From the NCBI GenBank assembly GCA_949840915.1, contig CATKXY010000006.1, positions 53,526 to 117,525 of the forward strand: a stretch of DNA of 64,000 bases, written 5' to 3'. Each line of letters opens with the position of its first letter. The stretch's first letter is position 1. Source of the stretch: an uncultured Lachnospiraceae bacterium (lineage in GTDB: Bacteria > Bacillota > Clostridia > Lachnospirales > Lachnospiraceae). Shown in pieces: positions 34,508 through 43,055 of the stretch. A program made the position numbers and the translations under genes. Under the pieces are notes generated by a model that was not told the origin of the DNA, searched no databases, and worked only from the letters and a program-made list of their open reading frames with translations.

Positions 34508-35443
34508 TTAACCTAACTGTGCCGCAACCTCTGCCGCAAAATCCTCGCTCTTCTTCTCCAGGCCCTCGCCGGTCTCAAAGCGGACAAACTTCTTTATGGT
34601 AACTGCAGCGCCCACAGACTTGCTCACCTGATCCAGATACTGCGCAACGGTCTGCTTGCCATCCTCGGCCTTGACATAAACCTGCTCCAGAAGGCATACC
34701 TCCTTGAGCTCCTTGTTCAGGCGGCCCATCACAGCGCCCTCGATCACCTTCTCGGGTTTGCCTGCCATCTTGGGATCCTGTGCAATCTGCTCGGAAATAA
34801 TGGACTTCTCATGTGCCTTGAACTCCTCGGACACATCGGAGGTAGCGACATACTTGGGATTCAGCGCTGCAACCTGCATTGCCAGATTGGTCAGTGCCTC
34901 CTTCACCTCATCGTTTACCACTGCAGTGTCAGCCTCGACGATAACGCCGATTCTGCCGCCGCCATGCACATAGGATACCACACAGCCGTTTGCTGCGGTA
35001 ACCTTCTCGAATCTCCTGACGGAAAGCTTCTCGCCGATCACGGCAATCTTCTCCACCAGAGCCTCGGAAACCGTCTTTGCGGAATCCTCAATCCAGCTCT
35101 CTGCAAGGAATGCGTCGATATCAGCCGCAGAGGACTTCACTGCCTGCTTTGCAACATTCTCAACGAACTGCTGGAACTGCTCATTCTTTGCCACAAAATC
35201 CGTCTCAGAGTTCACCTCTACCACTGCGGCCGTCTTATCGCCATCCACAGCAATACGGCAGATTCCCTCTGCTGCAATTCTGCTCTCCTTCTTAACTGCC
35301 TTGGCTGCGCCGCTCTTTCTCAGAAAGTCCACAGCCTCGTCCATATTGCCATTGGTCTCATTCAGAGCCTTTTTGCAATCCATCATACCTGCGCCGGTCA
35401 TCTCGCGCAGCTCTTTCACCATAGCCGCTGTAATCTCTGCCAT
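34508..35443 (-). CDS. tsf: Elongation factor Ts
   Basis: Nucleotide exchange factor for EF-Tu, 311 residues. The N-terminal UBA-like domain is MVKELREMTGAGMMDCKKAL, and the core has the conserved VEVNSETDFVAKNE near residues 75-90 (the TDFV motif that contacts EF-Tu). I choose the ATG at 35443 because AGGAGG is about 9 bases upstream, whereas it touches an earlier ATG at 35452. It follows rpsB by 33 bases in the usual rpsB-tsf operon and is followed by a terminator. Confidence 0.98.
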   Translation of the reverse strand: MAEITAAMVKELREMTGAGMMDCKKALNETNGNMDEAVDFLRKSGAAKAVKKESRIAAEGICRIAVDGDKTAAVVEVNSETDFVAKNEQFQQFVENVAKQAVKSSAADIDAFLAESWIEDSAKTVSEALVEKIAVIGEKLSVRRFEKVTAANGCVVSYVHGGGRIGVIVEADTAVVNDEVKEALTNLAMQVAALNPKYVATSDVSEEFKAHEKSIISEQIAQDPKMAGKPEKVIEGAVMGRLNKELKEVCLLEQVYVKAEDGKQTVAQYLDQVSKSVGAAVTIKKFVRFETGEGLEKKSEDFAAEVAAQLG

Positions 35444-35476
35444 GTATTTCATCCTCCTCTATATCGCCAACTTTAA

Positions 35477-36241
35477 TTAATTTTCAGACTGCTCTGCCAC
35501 TTCCTCGATATCCTCAGCCTCACCCGCTGCTGCTGCGTCAGCCTCTGTGTAGACAGCCTCGCCCTGGTTTGCCTCGATAACAGCGTCAGCCATCTTGGAC
35601 ACAATAAGCTTTACAGCTCTGATGGCATCGTCATTGCCGGGGATGATATAGTCGAGCTCCTCGGGATCACAGTTGGTATCGCCGATACCGATCAGTGTAA
35701 TACCCAGAGAGTGAGCCTCCTGAACACAGATTCTCTCCTTCTTGGGATCAACCACAAAAATTGCATCGGGAATTCTGGTCATGTTCTTGATACCGCCAAG
35801 ATTCTTCTCCAGCTTATCCCACTCTTTCTTCAGTTCGATAACTTCCTTCTTGGGAAGCACGTCAAAGGTGCCGTCCTGGGACATGGTCTCAATGGCATGC
35901 AGTCTGTCGATACGGGACTGAATGGTTCTGAAATTGGTGAGCATGCCGCCCAGCCATCTCTCGTTTACATAGTACATACCGCATCTCTCTGCCTCAACCT
36001 TTACAGCATCCTGTGCCTGCTTCTTGGTACCTACAAACAGGATGGTTCCGCCCTGTGCAGCGATCTCGGAAACTGCGCGGTAAGCCTCGTCAACCTTGCC
36101 TACAGACTTCTGCAGGTCAATGATGTGGATACCGTTTCTCTCGGTGAAGATATAAGGAGCCATCTTGGGGTTCCATCTTCTGGTCTGGTGTCCGAAATGA
36201 ACACCTGCTTCAAGCAACTGCTTCATAGAAATAACGCTCAT
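35477..36241 (-). CDS. rpsB: 30S ribosomal protein S2
   Basis: 254 residues. It starts [20 protein letters not shown], with the family motifs [26 protein letters not shown] and [12 protein letters not shown]. The C-terminus is an acidic, Ala/Glu-rich tail of about 30 residues ([13 protein letters not shown]). It is the first gene of rpsB-tsf. The position right after the fla/che operon is the same as in Bacillus subtilis. A leader of about 160 bases precedes it. Confidence 0.98.
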   Translation of the reverse strand: MSVISMKQLLEAGVHFGHQTRRWNPKMAPYIFTERNGIHIIDLQKSVGKVDEAYRAVSEIAAQGGTILFVGTKKQAQDAVKVEAERCGMYYVNERWLGGMLTNFRTIQSRIDRLHAIETMSQDGTFDVLPKKEVIELKKEWDKLEKNLGGIKNMTRIPDAIFVVDPKKERICVQEAHSLGITLIGIGDTNCDPEELDYIIPGNDDAIRAVKLIVSKMADAVIEANQGEAVYTEADAAAAGEAEDIEEVAEQSEN

Positions 36242-36405
36242 GTCTTTCCCTCCGTTTGGTTAGATTCTTCCGCATCTCCTTTTCTGCCGGGCCTGCGTTA
36301 AGACCCGGTTAGCTCTGACGGAGATTTCTTCCCGGGTGCTGACAGCCGTCCGCACCCTTCCAAAACACCACCGTCAAATCGGAACGCGTGTTTTTTGGTC
36401 ACAAC
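36242..36405 (-). promoter_or_regulatory. rpsB leader, possible S2 autoregulatory RNA
   Basis: The leader of about 160 bases between the predicted start of transcription and the rpsB ATG has two GC-rich stem-forming parts on the minus strand: CCGGGTCTTAACGCAGGCCCGG (near 36291-36312; 22 bases, stem CCGGG/CCCGG) and the stretch near 36332-36355. Ribosomal operons often use such leaders for feedback by the encoded protein. I have not matched it to a known S2 leader class. Confidence 0.4.
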
Positions 36406-36411
36406 AGTAAA

Positions 36412-36440
36412 ATTTTAACACAAGAATTCTTCTGTGGCAA
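36412..36440 (-). promoter_or_regulatory. rpsB-tsf promoter
   Basis: Minus strand TTGCCA (36435-36440), a 17-base spacer and TAAAAT (36412-36417). It lies between the end of the fla/che operon and the rpsB leader, so rpsB-tsf need not depend on read-through. Confidence 0.82.
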
Positions 36441-36474
36441 GCTTTTTTCTAAAAATCATTACACTCAACAGCAA

Positions 36475-36520
36475 CAATCCTGACCGCATGTCTCAATCTG
36501 AGAATCACCGGTCAGGATTG
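36475..36520 (-). terminator. Hairpin at the 3' end of the fla/che gene run
   Basis: CAATCCTGACCG (36475-36486) and CGGTCAGGATTG (36509-36520) form a perfect 12-base-pair stem that includes the stop codon of the MltG-like gene. No immediate T-run follows on the minus strand, so termination may be partial. Confidence 0.6.
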
Positions 36521-37141
36521 CTGTGTGATGATCTTTGCTATCTCTTCTTCGCTTGTTCCCGGAAGAATCTCGTAGATTCCTGCGCGAATCCTTTTAGAAT
36601 ATCCGTTATTACACAGAAAGGTATCAAAAGCCGCCGCATCCTCAATCAATCCTGCCGCAGCCAGATCCCTGCTGACCGTAGAGGAAGTAGCGCCGCTCTT
36701 CACCTGAAAGCTCACAGGCTCTGTATCGGGCTCTTCGGACGCATCAGACGGCAATGAAGCTTCTACCGTATCCTCCTCGTTCTCAGACGACTGTGTAATC
36801 TCCGTAAAAGTGCCGCTCTCCGACGTATCACTCTCAAAAGGGTCACTCAAAGAACCGCTGTCCGGCTCAATGTCATCCGGCATACTGCTGTCTGACGGGC
36901 TGCCTTCCCCCGTATTACCCGGGGAATCGCTCTTTGACTCATCGCTTTCCGGAGCCGTGGTGCCGCTCCCCTGCAGCGCGGAAAGCCTGATGGAATCACT
37001 CTCTATCATGCCCAGCTCCAGTGCTCTCTGACGTATCTGCGCATCTGTCAGCGGTCTGTTTCCCGCATTTGCAATCGTGAGGAGAATGGTTGTGAGCAAA
37101 ATGCCCGCAGCCAGTCCTCTCAAATAGTATTTCAGTTTCAT
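36512..37141 (-). CDS. Membrane protein with MltG/YceG-like LysM subdomain only
   Basis: 209 residues. An N-terminal membrane anchor (RGLAAGILLTTILLTIANA) is followed by a Ser/Asp/Glu-rich disordered stretch of about 90 residues. The C-terminal 60 residues (SGATSSTVSRDLAAAGLI, GIYEILPGTSEEEIAKII) resemble the LysM-like N-terminal subdomain of the endolytic transglycosylase MltG. The catalytic domain with its glutamate is absent, so lytic activity is not expected. GAGGAG precedes the ATG. It is the last gene before rpsB and 29 bases after the DUF6115 gene. It may sense or bind nascent glycan strands; that is a guess. Confidence 0.78.
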   Translation of the reverse strand: MKLKYYLRGLAAGILLTTILLTIANAGNRPLTDAQIRQRALELGMIESDSIRLSALQGSGTTAPESDESKSDSPGNTGEGSPSDSSMPDDIEPDSGSLSDPFESDTSESGTFTEITQSSENEEDTVEASLPSDASEEPDTEPVSFQVKSGATSSTVSRDLAAAGLIEDAAAFDTFLCNNGYSKRIRAGIYEILPGTSEEEIAKIITQQS

Positions 37142-37170
37142 AATCTCCTCAAATCCGGCTAATGGTCTCG

Positions 37171-38268
37171 TTAATGGCTCTTATACAAATCAATTACAAG
37201 CTTTACCTCACCCACACCTAATCCCAGTTCTCTGGCAATGGCAACCTTGGATTTGCCCTGCTGATAAAGACTTAAGATGCGTTCGTTATTATTGGCCGTG
37301 TTCTCACCGTCAGCCGTCATAAAATACAAATCTGTAACCGGTTCGGGTACAGCGGCCTCAGGAGCCCCGGCAGTTTCAATCGCAGGCACCTCCGGTACAA
37401 ATGTCACGGGTATGGGCTCCGGCACATACTCCGCAGCTGCCTCCGGCTGTTCTGCAGTCTCTATTGTCACGGCTGCCTCCGGACTCTCATTGTCAACAGG
37501 TTCGCTCTGCTCAAACTCTGCTGCCGCTTTTTCCATAGCGGCTTGCTCCATGGCTGCTTGCTCCGCTGCCGCCTTTTCCATGGCGGCTTGCTCCATGGCC
37601 GCTTGCTCCGCTGCCGCTTTTTCCATGGCGGCTCTCTCCATGGCCGCTTGCTCCGCTGCCGCTTTTTCCATGGCGGCTCTCTCCATGGCCGCTTTCTCCG
37701 CCGCTGCCCTTTCCATAGCCTCTTTTTCTGCTGCCGCGGCTTGAGAAAGCCGTTTCAGCCCGGTGAGCGGCTCCTGGGCCGTCGTCATGCTGCTTCCCTG
37801 CATGCCGGATATACCGGGACGCATCTGCTGATAAGAGCCGGCCGCCGCCTCGGTCTCCCGCCTTACTTCCTCCGCTTCCTGCACGGTCTTATTGACCTCG
37901 GCCATCATATTCTTCAGACTGGTATGCTTGTCATTCAGCATATCGTACAAAAACATGGCCTCCTCATGGTTTTTGTGTATATCCTCCAAAACCGTGTCAG
38001 AATACTCATTGACCGCCATGATCTTTTCATTGGTCAGCCGCTCCAGAGAGCGCTCCGTCTTCTCCACCGCATATTCTATAGACTCTCCAACCACATCGTC
38101 CACATGCTGTCTGATATTGTTCATTTCCTGTCCAACCAGGAATTTGATCTCATCCTGCGCCAGTTTCTTCGTCTCCTGCGGCACGTCATCCTTTGCCGCA
38201 GGAAGTACAAAGCCAAGCACAGCAAGGATACTTCCTGCCAGGAGCAGCACTATCTCCAAAGCGCCCAT
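37171..38268 (-). CDS. DUF6115/SwrB-like membrane-anchored coiled-coil protein
   Basis: 365 residues. The N-terminal membrane helix (EIVLLLAGSILAVLGFVLP) is followed by a long coiled coil (residues about 30-145), then a repeat tract of four 15-residue units (193-252; unit AAMERAAMEKAAAEQ), a Pro/Glu/Val linker, and a C-terminal helix-turn-helix-like DUF6115 segment (ILSLYQQGKSKVAIARELGL). Bacillus subtilis SwrB has the same anchor, coil and HTH-like end and sits at the same place, between sigD and rpsB. SwrB promotes activation of the flagellar export gate and basal body maturation, so a similar role is plausible. SwrB is only about 170 residues; the repeat insert is unusual. Confidence 0.82.
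   Translation of the reverse strand: MGALEIVLLLAGSILAVLGFVLPAAKDDVPQETKKLAQDEIKFLVGQEMNNIRQHVDDVVGESIEYAVEKTERSLERLTNEKIMAVNEYSDTVLEDIHKNHEEAMFLYDMLNDKHTSLKNMMAEVNKTVQEAEEVRRETEAAAGSYQQMRPGISGMQGSSMTTAQEPLTGLKRLSQAAAAEKEAMERAAAEKAAMERAAMEKAAAEQAAMERAAMEKAAAEQAAMEQAAMEKAAAEQAAMEQAAMEKAAAEFEQSEPVDNESPEAAVTIETAEQPEAAAEYVPEPIPVTFVPEVPAIETAGAPEAAVPEPVTDLYFMTADGENTANNNERILSLYQQGKSKVAIARELGLGVGEVKLVIDLYKSH
37513..37692 (-). repeat. Four in-frame 45-bp tandem repeats in the DUF6115 gene
   Basis: Four consecutive 45-base units encode near-identical 15-residue units, with changes only at Arg/Gln positions and the last residue. The high DNA identity implies recent expansion or ongoing length change. 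The Ala/Glu/Lys/Met content keeps the protein helical, so unit number would set rod length. Confidence 0.85.
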
Positions 38269-38290
38269 GTCTTTCTCCTCAGATTTTGTA

Positions 38291-38599
38291 TCAAATTTTC
38301 ATGTCAAAACTGCCGCGGCCTTTCACTACCACGCGGTCAGCCTGTTCTTCTTTCTTCCGCTGTCTGCCGCCATCTCCGGAATACTCATTGCTGCTCTTCT
38401 CTCTGGCATCATGCTTTTTATTCTTCCATTCGGCCTGGTCGCCGCTGACTACGCTCTTTGCCCGATGATCTTCGGTGCGCTGCGCCTGCTGTCCCAGATT
38501 AGTCTGCTCCACCAGCCCCTTATTATCCTCATTTTGCTTAATTGTTGTATAATCCTGCGCTCTGCTGATGGTAGTAAACTCAATTGTCCCAAATGCCAT
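38291..38599 (-). CDS. Small charged protein of unknown function in the fla/che operon
   Basis: 102 residues, begins MAFGTIEFTTISRAQDYTTI, then is strongly hydrophilic (Lys, Arg, Glu, Gln, Ser) and likely disordered, ending VVVKGRGSFDMKI. There is no membrane segment. AGGAGG lies upstream of the ATG. It lies 12 bases after FapA and 22 bases before the DUF6115 gene, so it is certainly co-transcribed. I do not know the family; a flagellar accessory role is suggested only by position. Confidence 0.8.
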   Translation of the reverse strand: MAFGTIEFTTISRAQDYTTIKQNEDNKGLVEQTNLGQQAQRTEDHRAKSVVSGDQAEWKNKKHDAREKSSNEYSGDGGRQRKKEEQADRVVVKGRGSFDMKI

Positions 38600-38611
38600 A
38601 TTTCGTTCCTC

Positions 38612-40207
38612 CTAAAGCGGACCCATCTTTACCTCGCCCTGAACACGCTCAAAACGGCAGTATTTATAGCTGCTCTTCACCACCATGGACACATCTCCGA
38701 TGACGATGGTCGTGCCGGGAAACACCTCGCCTGTAACCTCCACCACAGCTCTTCGCTTGGAATCAACCAGTTGCTGCAGATTCAGCATCTCCTGATTCTT
38801 TTTGGCCAGGCGCACCTTGTCAGCTTCAATGGCATTCATAGCCACTTTAAAATATTTGAGCTGCTCCGGTGTAAACTTAACACCCTGGGCATGCTTCTCC
38901 GCAAAGCTGGAGAGAATGGGCTGGGCGTTCTTGATGGACTTCATCAGATCTGCCACCTCTCTCTGGAGATTGAGATAATCTGTCTTCAGCTGAGGGTTCA
39001 CTCCCACTTCCACAACCGTGGGAGCACACATTTCCGCCCCCAGGTTTTTCACCGAAATCTTGTTTCCGGCTTTCACATGTCCTCCGGCCACAAACCCTCT
39101 CTTGCCGTGTACGATGACTTCATCTCCTGCCGTCACGGTACAGTGCAGTATAGCTCCGGTGTCCACATAACCGTTCTCCGCTACAATCTCTGCACTCTCC
39201 ATAAACTTGGCGACAATATTGCCCCCTGCATGAAGTGTTCCCTTTGACATGCCGTTCATTCCCCGTGCAATGATAATATTTCCGGTGGCATAAATATGCG
39301 CACCCTCCACCACACCGTTAATGATCACATTACCGTTAGCTCTCACAACATAGTTGGTGGACACATTCCCATTGATCTGCACACTGCCGTTGAAATCAAT
39401 ATTTCCCGTGGAGATATCCACGTTCTCCACTGTATACACATCCGACACGAAGACCTGATCGTCCACCAGCATTACATGTCCGTCCACCTGAGAAGTGATG
39501 GACAATTTATCCTCGGACAGATCAATATGCTTGCCGTATTTGAGAACCTTGCGCTTAACCTCCTTGGGCTTGATCTTCCCGCCCATAATATTGGTTCCGT
39601 ATTCGCCTTCATCCTCGGGTATGATCCTGGCAAGCAAATCTCCCTTATGGCAGTGATTGATGACATTGAGATTAAAAAAGTCCACGCTGCCGTCCTCACG
39701 CTGGGTGGGACGAATCCGCAGATCAGTGTTAAAGAAGTACTCTATCTCGGCGTCTTTGCCCTGCCTTGGTTCTTTGCCCTTTGCCACCAAAAGGTCCGTA
39801 CAGTACATACCGCCGGACTGAAAATGATCCTGCAGCTCCGTCATATGAATGCCGGAAATAATATTTCTATAGCGCAGGTCCACCAAAAACTCATTAAAAG
39901 ATATGCGGCTGCCCGTCTCGGAGGGCGGATAAAAACGCACCGTCGCAAACATCTTATCCTCGCTGACCGTAATGCGATAAGTCTCATTGACTACCGGGCA
40001 TTCACCCGGTCCCAAAAAACACACAGTATCCTTACCCGACTCTGCAAACTGCTTTATAACTCCAAGCTCATAAGCTATTCCCTGCCCGTCAAGCCACTCT
40101 GCCGCCTCGCCGACTCTTACTGCTTCGCCCTCCTCCTTCGGTGGGAAGAATTTCATTCCATAACCTCCGCCCGGAAGACTTACCAGTTGAAAATATCCAT
40201 TTTCCAT
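38612..40207 (-). CDS. FapA-family (DUF342) flagellar assembly protein
   Basis: 531 residues. An N-terminal domain is followed by the beta-helical DUF342/FapA core with repeated Gly/Asn strands such as NGNVSTNYVVRANGNVIING and GTLHAGGNIVAKFMESAEI, resembling polymer-forming scaffolds. A coiled coil lies at about residues 400-470 and a short beta domain ends the protein. FapA proteins occur in flagellar loci of Gram-positive and Vibrio-type bacteria and help polar or flagellar assembly, but the mechanism is unsettled. The gene directly follows sigD. Confidence 0.88.
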   Translation of the reverse strand: MENGYFQLVSLPGGGYGMKFFPPKEEGEAVRVGEAAEWLDGQGIAYELGVIKQFAESGKDTVCFLGPGECPVVNETYRITVSEDKMFATVRFYPPSETGSRISFNEFLVDLRYRNIISGIHMTELQDHFQSGGMYCTDLLVAKGKEPRQGKDAEIEYFFNTDLRIRPTQREDGSVDFFNLNVINHCHKGDLLARIIPEDEGEYGTNIMGGKIKPKEVKRKVLKYGKHIDLSEDKLSITSQVDGHVMLVDDQVFVSDVYTVENVDISTGNIDFNGSVQINGNVSTNYVVRANGNVIINGVVEGAHIYATGNIIIARGMNGMSKGTLHAGGNIVAKFMESAEIVAENGYVDTGAILHCTVTAGDEVIVHGKRGFVAGGHVKAGNKISVKNLGAEMCAPTVVEVGVNPQLKTDYLNLQREVADLMKSIKNAQPILSSFAEKHAQGVKFTPEQLKYFKVAMNAIEADKVRLAKKNQEMLNLQQLVDSKRRAVVEVTGEVFPGTTIVIGDVSMVVKSSYKYCRFERVQGEVKMGPL

Positions 40208-40249
40208 ATCTGACCTCCTCCCGTGAATCCCGCCGTTTCCTCTCAGACA

Positions 40250-41020
40250 TCAGTCTGTCAGGATTCCCATATAATTTCCCATCTTTGTTTTCATTTTCTG
40301 TAATGCTCTGGTGTGGAGCTGAGAGACTCTGGATTCGGATACCTCCAGAATATTGCTGATCTCCTTCAGCGTCAGCTCCTCATAGTAATAGAGGGTGATA
40401 ACTTTTTGTTCCTTTTCGGTGAGAAGCTCAAGCGCCTCGCCCAGCACTTTAGCCAGCTCCGCCTTCTCTACCTTTTCCTCCGGACTCTCAAAATGCGTTC
40501 TGGTCTGCCGGCTGTAGTCCTGGGAGACATCGCTCCCCTGTTCCATATATTCATTTAACGAGACAAGTCCCGTAATTTTCATCTGGGACTGCCAATCAAG
40601 ATACTCGTCATCCGTGATGCCAAGCGCTTTTGCGATCTCCTCATCCTCAGCCATGCGGCCGGTCTCCTGCTCGATCTCCCTGATGACAGTGTCGATCTTT
40701 TTCTGCTTCTGCCTGATCGTCCGGGGAATCCAGTCCATTTTGCGTATCTGATCCAGAATGGAACCCCGTATCCTCAGACTTGCATAGGTCTCAAATTTGA
40801 CTTCCTTCATACAATCAAATTTGTCGATAGCGTCAATCAGTCCAAATATACCATAACTCACCAAATCTTCATATTCCACATTATATCCGAGATACATACT
40901 CAGACGCCCTGCCACGACCTTTACCAGAGGTGCGTATTCCAATATGATCTTTTCACGCAGCTCTGCGTTTTTGGTCTTTGCATACTCCTCCAGCAGTTTC
41001 TTCTTTCCCGCTTCGTCCAT
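40250..41020 (-). CDS. sigD: RNA polymerase sigma-28 (SigD/FliA/WhiG family)
   Basis: Drives late flagellar, motility and chemotaxis genes. Region 2 shows YGIFGLIDAIDKFD and FETYASLRIRGSILDQIRKMDW, region 3 has DEEIAKALGITDDEYLDW, and region 4 has LTLKEISNILEVSESRVSQL. I choose the ATG at 41020 (256 residues): the full ribosome site AAGGAGGTGA ends 8 bases upstream, while the in-frame GTG at 41032 is inside it. Its place near the end of the fla/che operon matches Bacillus subtilis, where distance from the operon promoter affects SigD level. No anti-sigma FlgM is in the window. Confidence 0.97.
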   Translation of the reverse strand: MDEAGKKKLLEEYAKTKNAELREKIILEYAPLVKVVAGRLSMYLGYNVEYEDLVSYGIFGLIDAIDKFDCMKEVKFETYASLRIRGSILDQIRKMDWIPRTIRQKQKKIDTVIREIEQETGRMAEDEEIAKALGITDDEYLDWQSQMKITGLVSLNEYMEQGSDVSQDYSRQTRTHFESPEEKVEKAELAKVLGEALELLTEKEQKVITLYYYEELTLKEISNILEVSESRVSQLHTRALQKMKTKMGNYMGILTD

Positions 41021-41053
41021 TGGAATCGTCACCTCCTTTTTGTTCCGCCAGGT

Positions 41054-41344
41054 TTAATCCTCCTGATCAGGATTGCTGTTTTTCACTTCCTGCTCACTCT
41101 GGTCAGCTTCCTTCTCGATGACCTCTCCCTCTTCGGCCGCTTTCTTTTCATTCTGTGCGTCGAAGAAATCCAGCGTCCACTTTATCACACAGCCCAGCAG
41201 ATAAAACGCCACCAGCACAATGAAAAGTACCACGAGCTGTCCCGGCATCGGGTATTGTCGAATCAAATTGATGACACAGGTCACAGCTCCCGCCACAAGC
41301 ATTAACACTAAAGGAAAATTGTTTCTGTTCATTTTTCTTCCCAT
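41054..41344 (-). CDS. Small two-helix membrane protein of unknown function
   Basis: 96 residues with two hydrophobic helices (FPLVLMLVAGAVTCVINLI and LVVLFIVLVAFYLLGCVIKW) and an acidic cytoplasmic-type tail (KKAAEEGEVIEKEADQSEQE). AGGAG lies 8 bases before the ATG. It sits between cheD and sigD and is co-transcribed. I do not recognise the family; related small genes are seen at this place in other Lachnospiraceae flagellar operons, as far as I recall. Confidence 0.82.
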   Translation of the reverse strand: MGRKMNRNNFPLVLMLVAGAVTCVINLIRQYPMPGQLVVLFIVLVAFYLLGCVIKWTLDFFDAQNEKKAAEEGEVIEKEADQSEQEVKNSNPDQED

Positions 41345-41389
41345 CTGCCTGCTCCTACAGGCGCTCGTATCAACAATAATGTATTGAAG

Positions 41390-41878
41390 CTAAATAACAC
41401 TCTCCGCTCTGCCCACTGCCCGGATGACATAGTCCCCCGTCTCCGGATAGAAAATAACCGTACGGCCATAGTTCTTGCCTGTATCCTGAGCTATGATCGG
41501 AATATTCAGCTCTTTCAGTTTTTTTATGGAGGCCTCCGCATTGCGCTGCCCTACCTGCACCAAATCAGATTTGCCCTGAAAGGAGAACATAGTCGCCCCG
41601 CCCGCAATCTTTGCTGTCATGCGCGCTCTGACGGCTCCCCGTTTCTCCATTTGGCGAACCAGTTCCGCAATACCGGTATCAGCAAATTTGGCAATATTCT
41701 GCCCTGCATTTCTGATAGCCGTACTGTCCGGAAGCATAATATGTGCAAGACCGCCTATTTTTGTTATCGGATCACGAATGGCAATTCCAATACAGGAACC
41801 AAGCCCCAGGGTCGTCAACCCGTCAGGGCTTACACAGGTTTTCAAATCTGCCATTCCCACTTTAATAATTTCGCTCAT
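41390..41878 (-). CDS. cheD: Chemoreceptor glutamine deamidase CheD
   Basis: 162 residues. The catalytic Cys29 lies in LGLGSCIGIAI and His46 in GGLAHIMLPDS. It deamidates receptor glutamines, and its exchange with CheC couples receptor state to CheY-P level in the Bacillus-type adaptation system. It follows cheC by 19 bases, the expected pair order. AAGGTGA lies 6 bases before the ATG. Confidence 0.96.
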   Translation of the reverse strand: MSEIIKVGMADLKTCVSPDGLTTLGLGSCIGIAIRDPITKIGGLAHIMLPDSTAIRNAGQNIAKFADTGIAELVRQMEKRGAVRARMTAKIAGGATMFSFQGKSDLVQVGQRNAEASIKKLKELNIPIIAQDTGKNYGRTVIFYPETGDYVIRAVGRAESVI

Positions 41879-41897
41879 CCCTCATCACCTTCTAAGC

Positions 41898-42521
41898 TTA
41901 GTCTATAGACATTCCCAACGAACCCAGAATTTTTCCATAAGAATCCAGGTCAGGTATGAGGATAAAAAATCCGTCAATCTCTACCTCATCAAAAAACTGC
42001 GACTGAATCAGGAGGATATTGTCCCCCATGATTCCAAACTCTATAGCAGGAACACTCAGGATCGCACCGGCCATATCCACGGCAAGCTCCGGCGGGGTGG
42101 GAAATATTTTCAGATTCGTCATAGCTGAGAGTGAGTTCAGATAAGCTCCGGTGATGATATTACCCACTTCCATCATGGCGGAGAGCTCCATCTCCGTAAA
42201 CGCACCTTCTCCCGGCATCATTCCCATCATCAGCTTGCTCAGAAGATGTCTGGCACTGCCCTGCTCCATGAGAAACATCATGCTGCCGGTAATATCCCCC
42301 TCAACGCCCAGATACACCCCGGCCATGATCTGCTCCTCACCGCCCATCACGGCACCGACATCCTTAAATTCCAAAAGCTGAATCTGCGGGACTCTCATGT
42401 CCACCTTACAGCCCAGCATTTGAGACAGAGCCGTCATGGCGTTGCCGGCTCCGATATTCCCAAGTTCTCTCAGCACATCCACATAAGTCTCAGATACTTT
42501 CTGAAGACTGATATCGCTCAT
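41898..42521 (-). CDS. cheC: CheY-P phosphatase CheC
   Basis: 207 residues with the two CheC/CheX/FliY active-site motifs: LRELGNIGAGNAMTALSQML near residues 14-33 and MEVGNIITGAYLNSL near 115-130. Each shows the E-x2-N pattern needed for CheY-P hydrolysis. It acts in the cytoplasm with CheD. AAGGAG precedes the ATG. It lies between cheW and cheD in the operon. Confidence 0.95.
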   Translation of the reverse strand: MSDISLQKVSETYVDVLRELGNIGAGNAMTALSQMLGCKVDMRVPQIQLLEFKDVGAVMGGEEQIMAGVYLGVEGDITGSMMFLMEQGSARHLLSKLMMGMMPGEGAFTEMELSAMMEVGNIITGAYLNSLSAMTNLKIFPTPPELAVDMAGAILSVPAIEFGIMGDNILLIQSQFFDEVEIDGFFILIPDLDSYGKILGSLGMSID

Positions 42522-42542
42522 ATTGATCTCCTTCTAACTACT

Positions 42543-43037
42543 TTATGCATTTTCCTCGATTGTGATTGCGTTCAAATCCAGCAGTGAGATAAGTTCACCG
42601 CCGTTCTTGCCGATGCCGTTGATAAAGCTTGCCGCATTGTCTTTTACCTCATGGGCTGACTTCTCAATATTGCTGTCGGTGAGAGTGACCACTTCCCGCA
42701 CCTCATCCACCACGATGCCCAGATTCCCCACGGCCTCGCTCTTCAAGATGATGATTCTGGTAGCCCTTGTATACTCGTCCGCAGGAAGCCCCATCTTCAA
42801 ACGGATGCTGACGACCGGAACCACCTCTCCGCGAAGATTGATCACGCCCTTTAAATAAGCAGGCACCTTGGGTACCCTGGTAATATTCTGCATCCTCACA
42901 ATATTGTCAATATAGCGGATATCAATGCCATACTGCTCTTCCCCCAGACGGATGACTATGAACTGAAAACGCTCCTCTGTATGTCCTCCGGCCTCATTCG
43001 CTTTTGCGACTTCATTTTTGATGCTCAGCTGATCCAT
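42543..43037 (-). CDS. cheW: Chemotaxis coupling protein CheW
   Basis: 164 residues, a single CheW (SH3-like) domain: EERFQFIVIRLGEEQYGIDI, YLKGVINLRGEVVPVVSIRL, and GNLGIVVDEVREVV. It links CheA to receptors. It follows cheA by 18 bases. Confidence 0.97.
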   Translation of the reverse strand: MDQLSIKNEVAKANEAGGHTEERFQFIVIRLGEEQYGIDIRYIDNIVRMQNITRVPKVPAYLKGVINLRGEVVPVVSIRLKMGLPADEYTRATRIIILKSEAVGNLGIVVDEVREVVTLTDSNIEKSAHEVKDNAASFINGIGKNGGELISLLDLNAITIEENA

Positions 43038-43055
43038 ATGTATGATTCTCCTTCC

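Noticed and set aside
36242..36511. tRNA or other small RNA gene in the gap before rpsB
   Set aside because: The stems there do not form a cloverleaf, and the position between promoter and rpsB ATG explains them better as a leader.
37513..37692. CRISPR-like regular repeats
   Set aside because: The units are contiguous 45-base coding repeats without unique spacers, in frame in the DUF6115 gene. The same holds for the 30-base repeats in fliY at 55621-55740.
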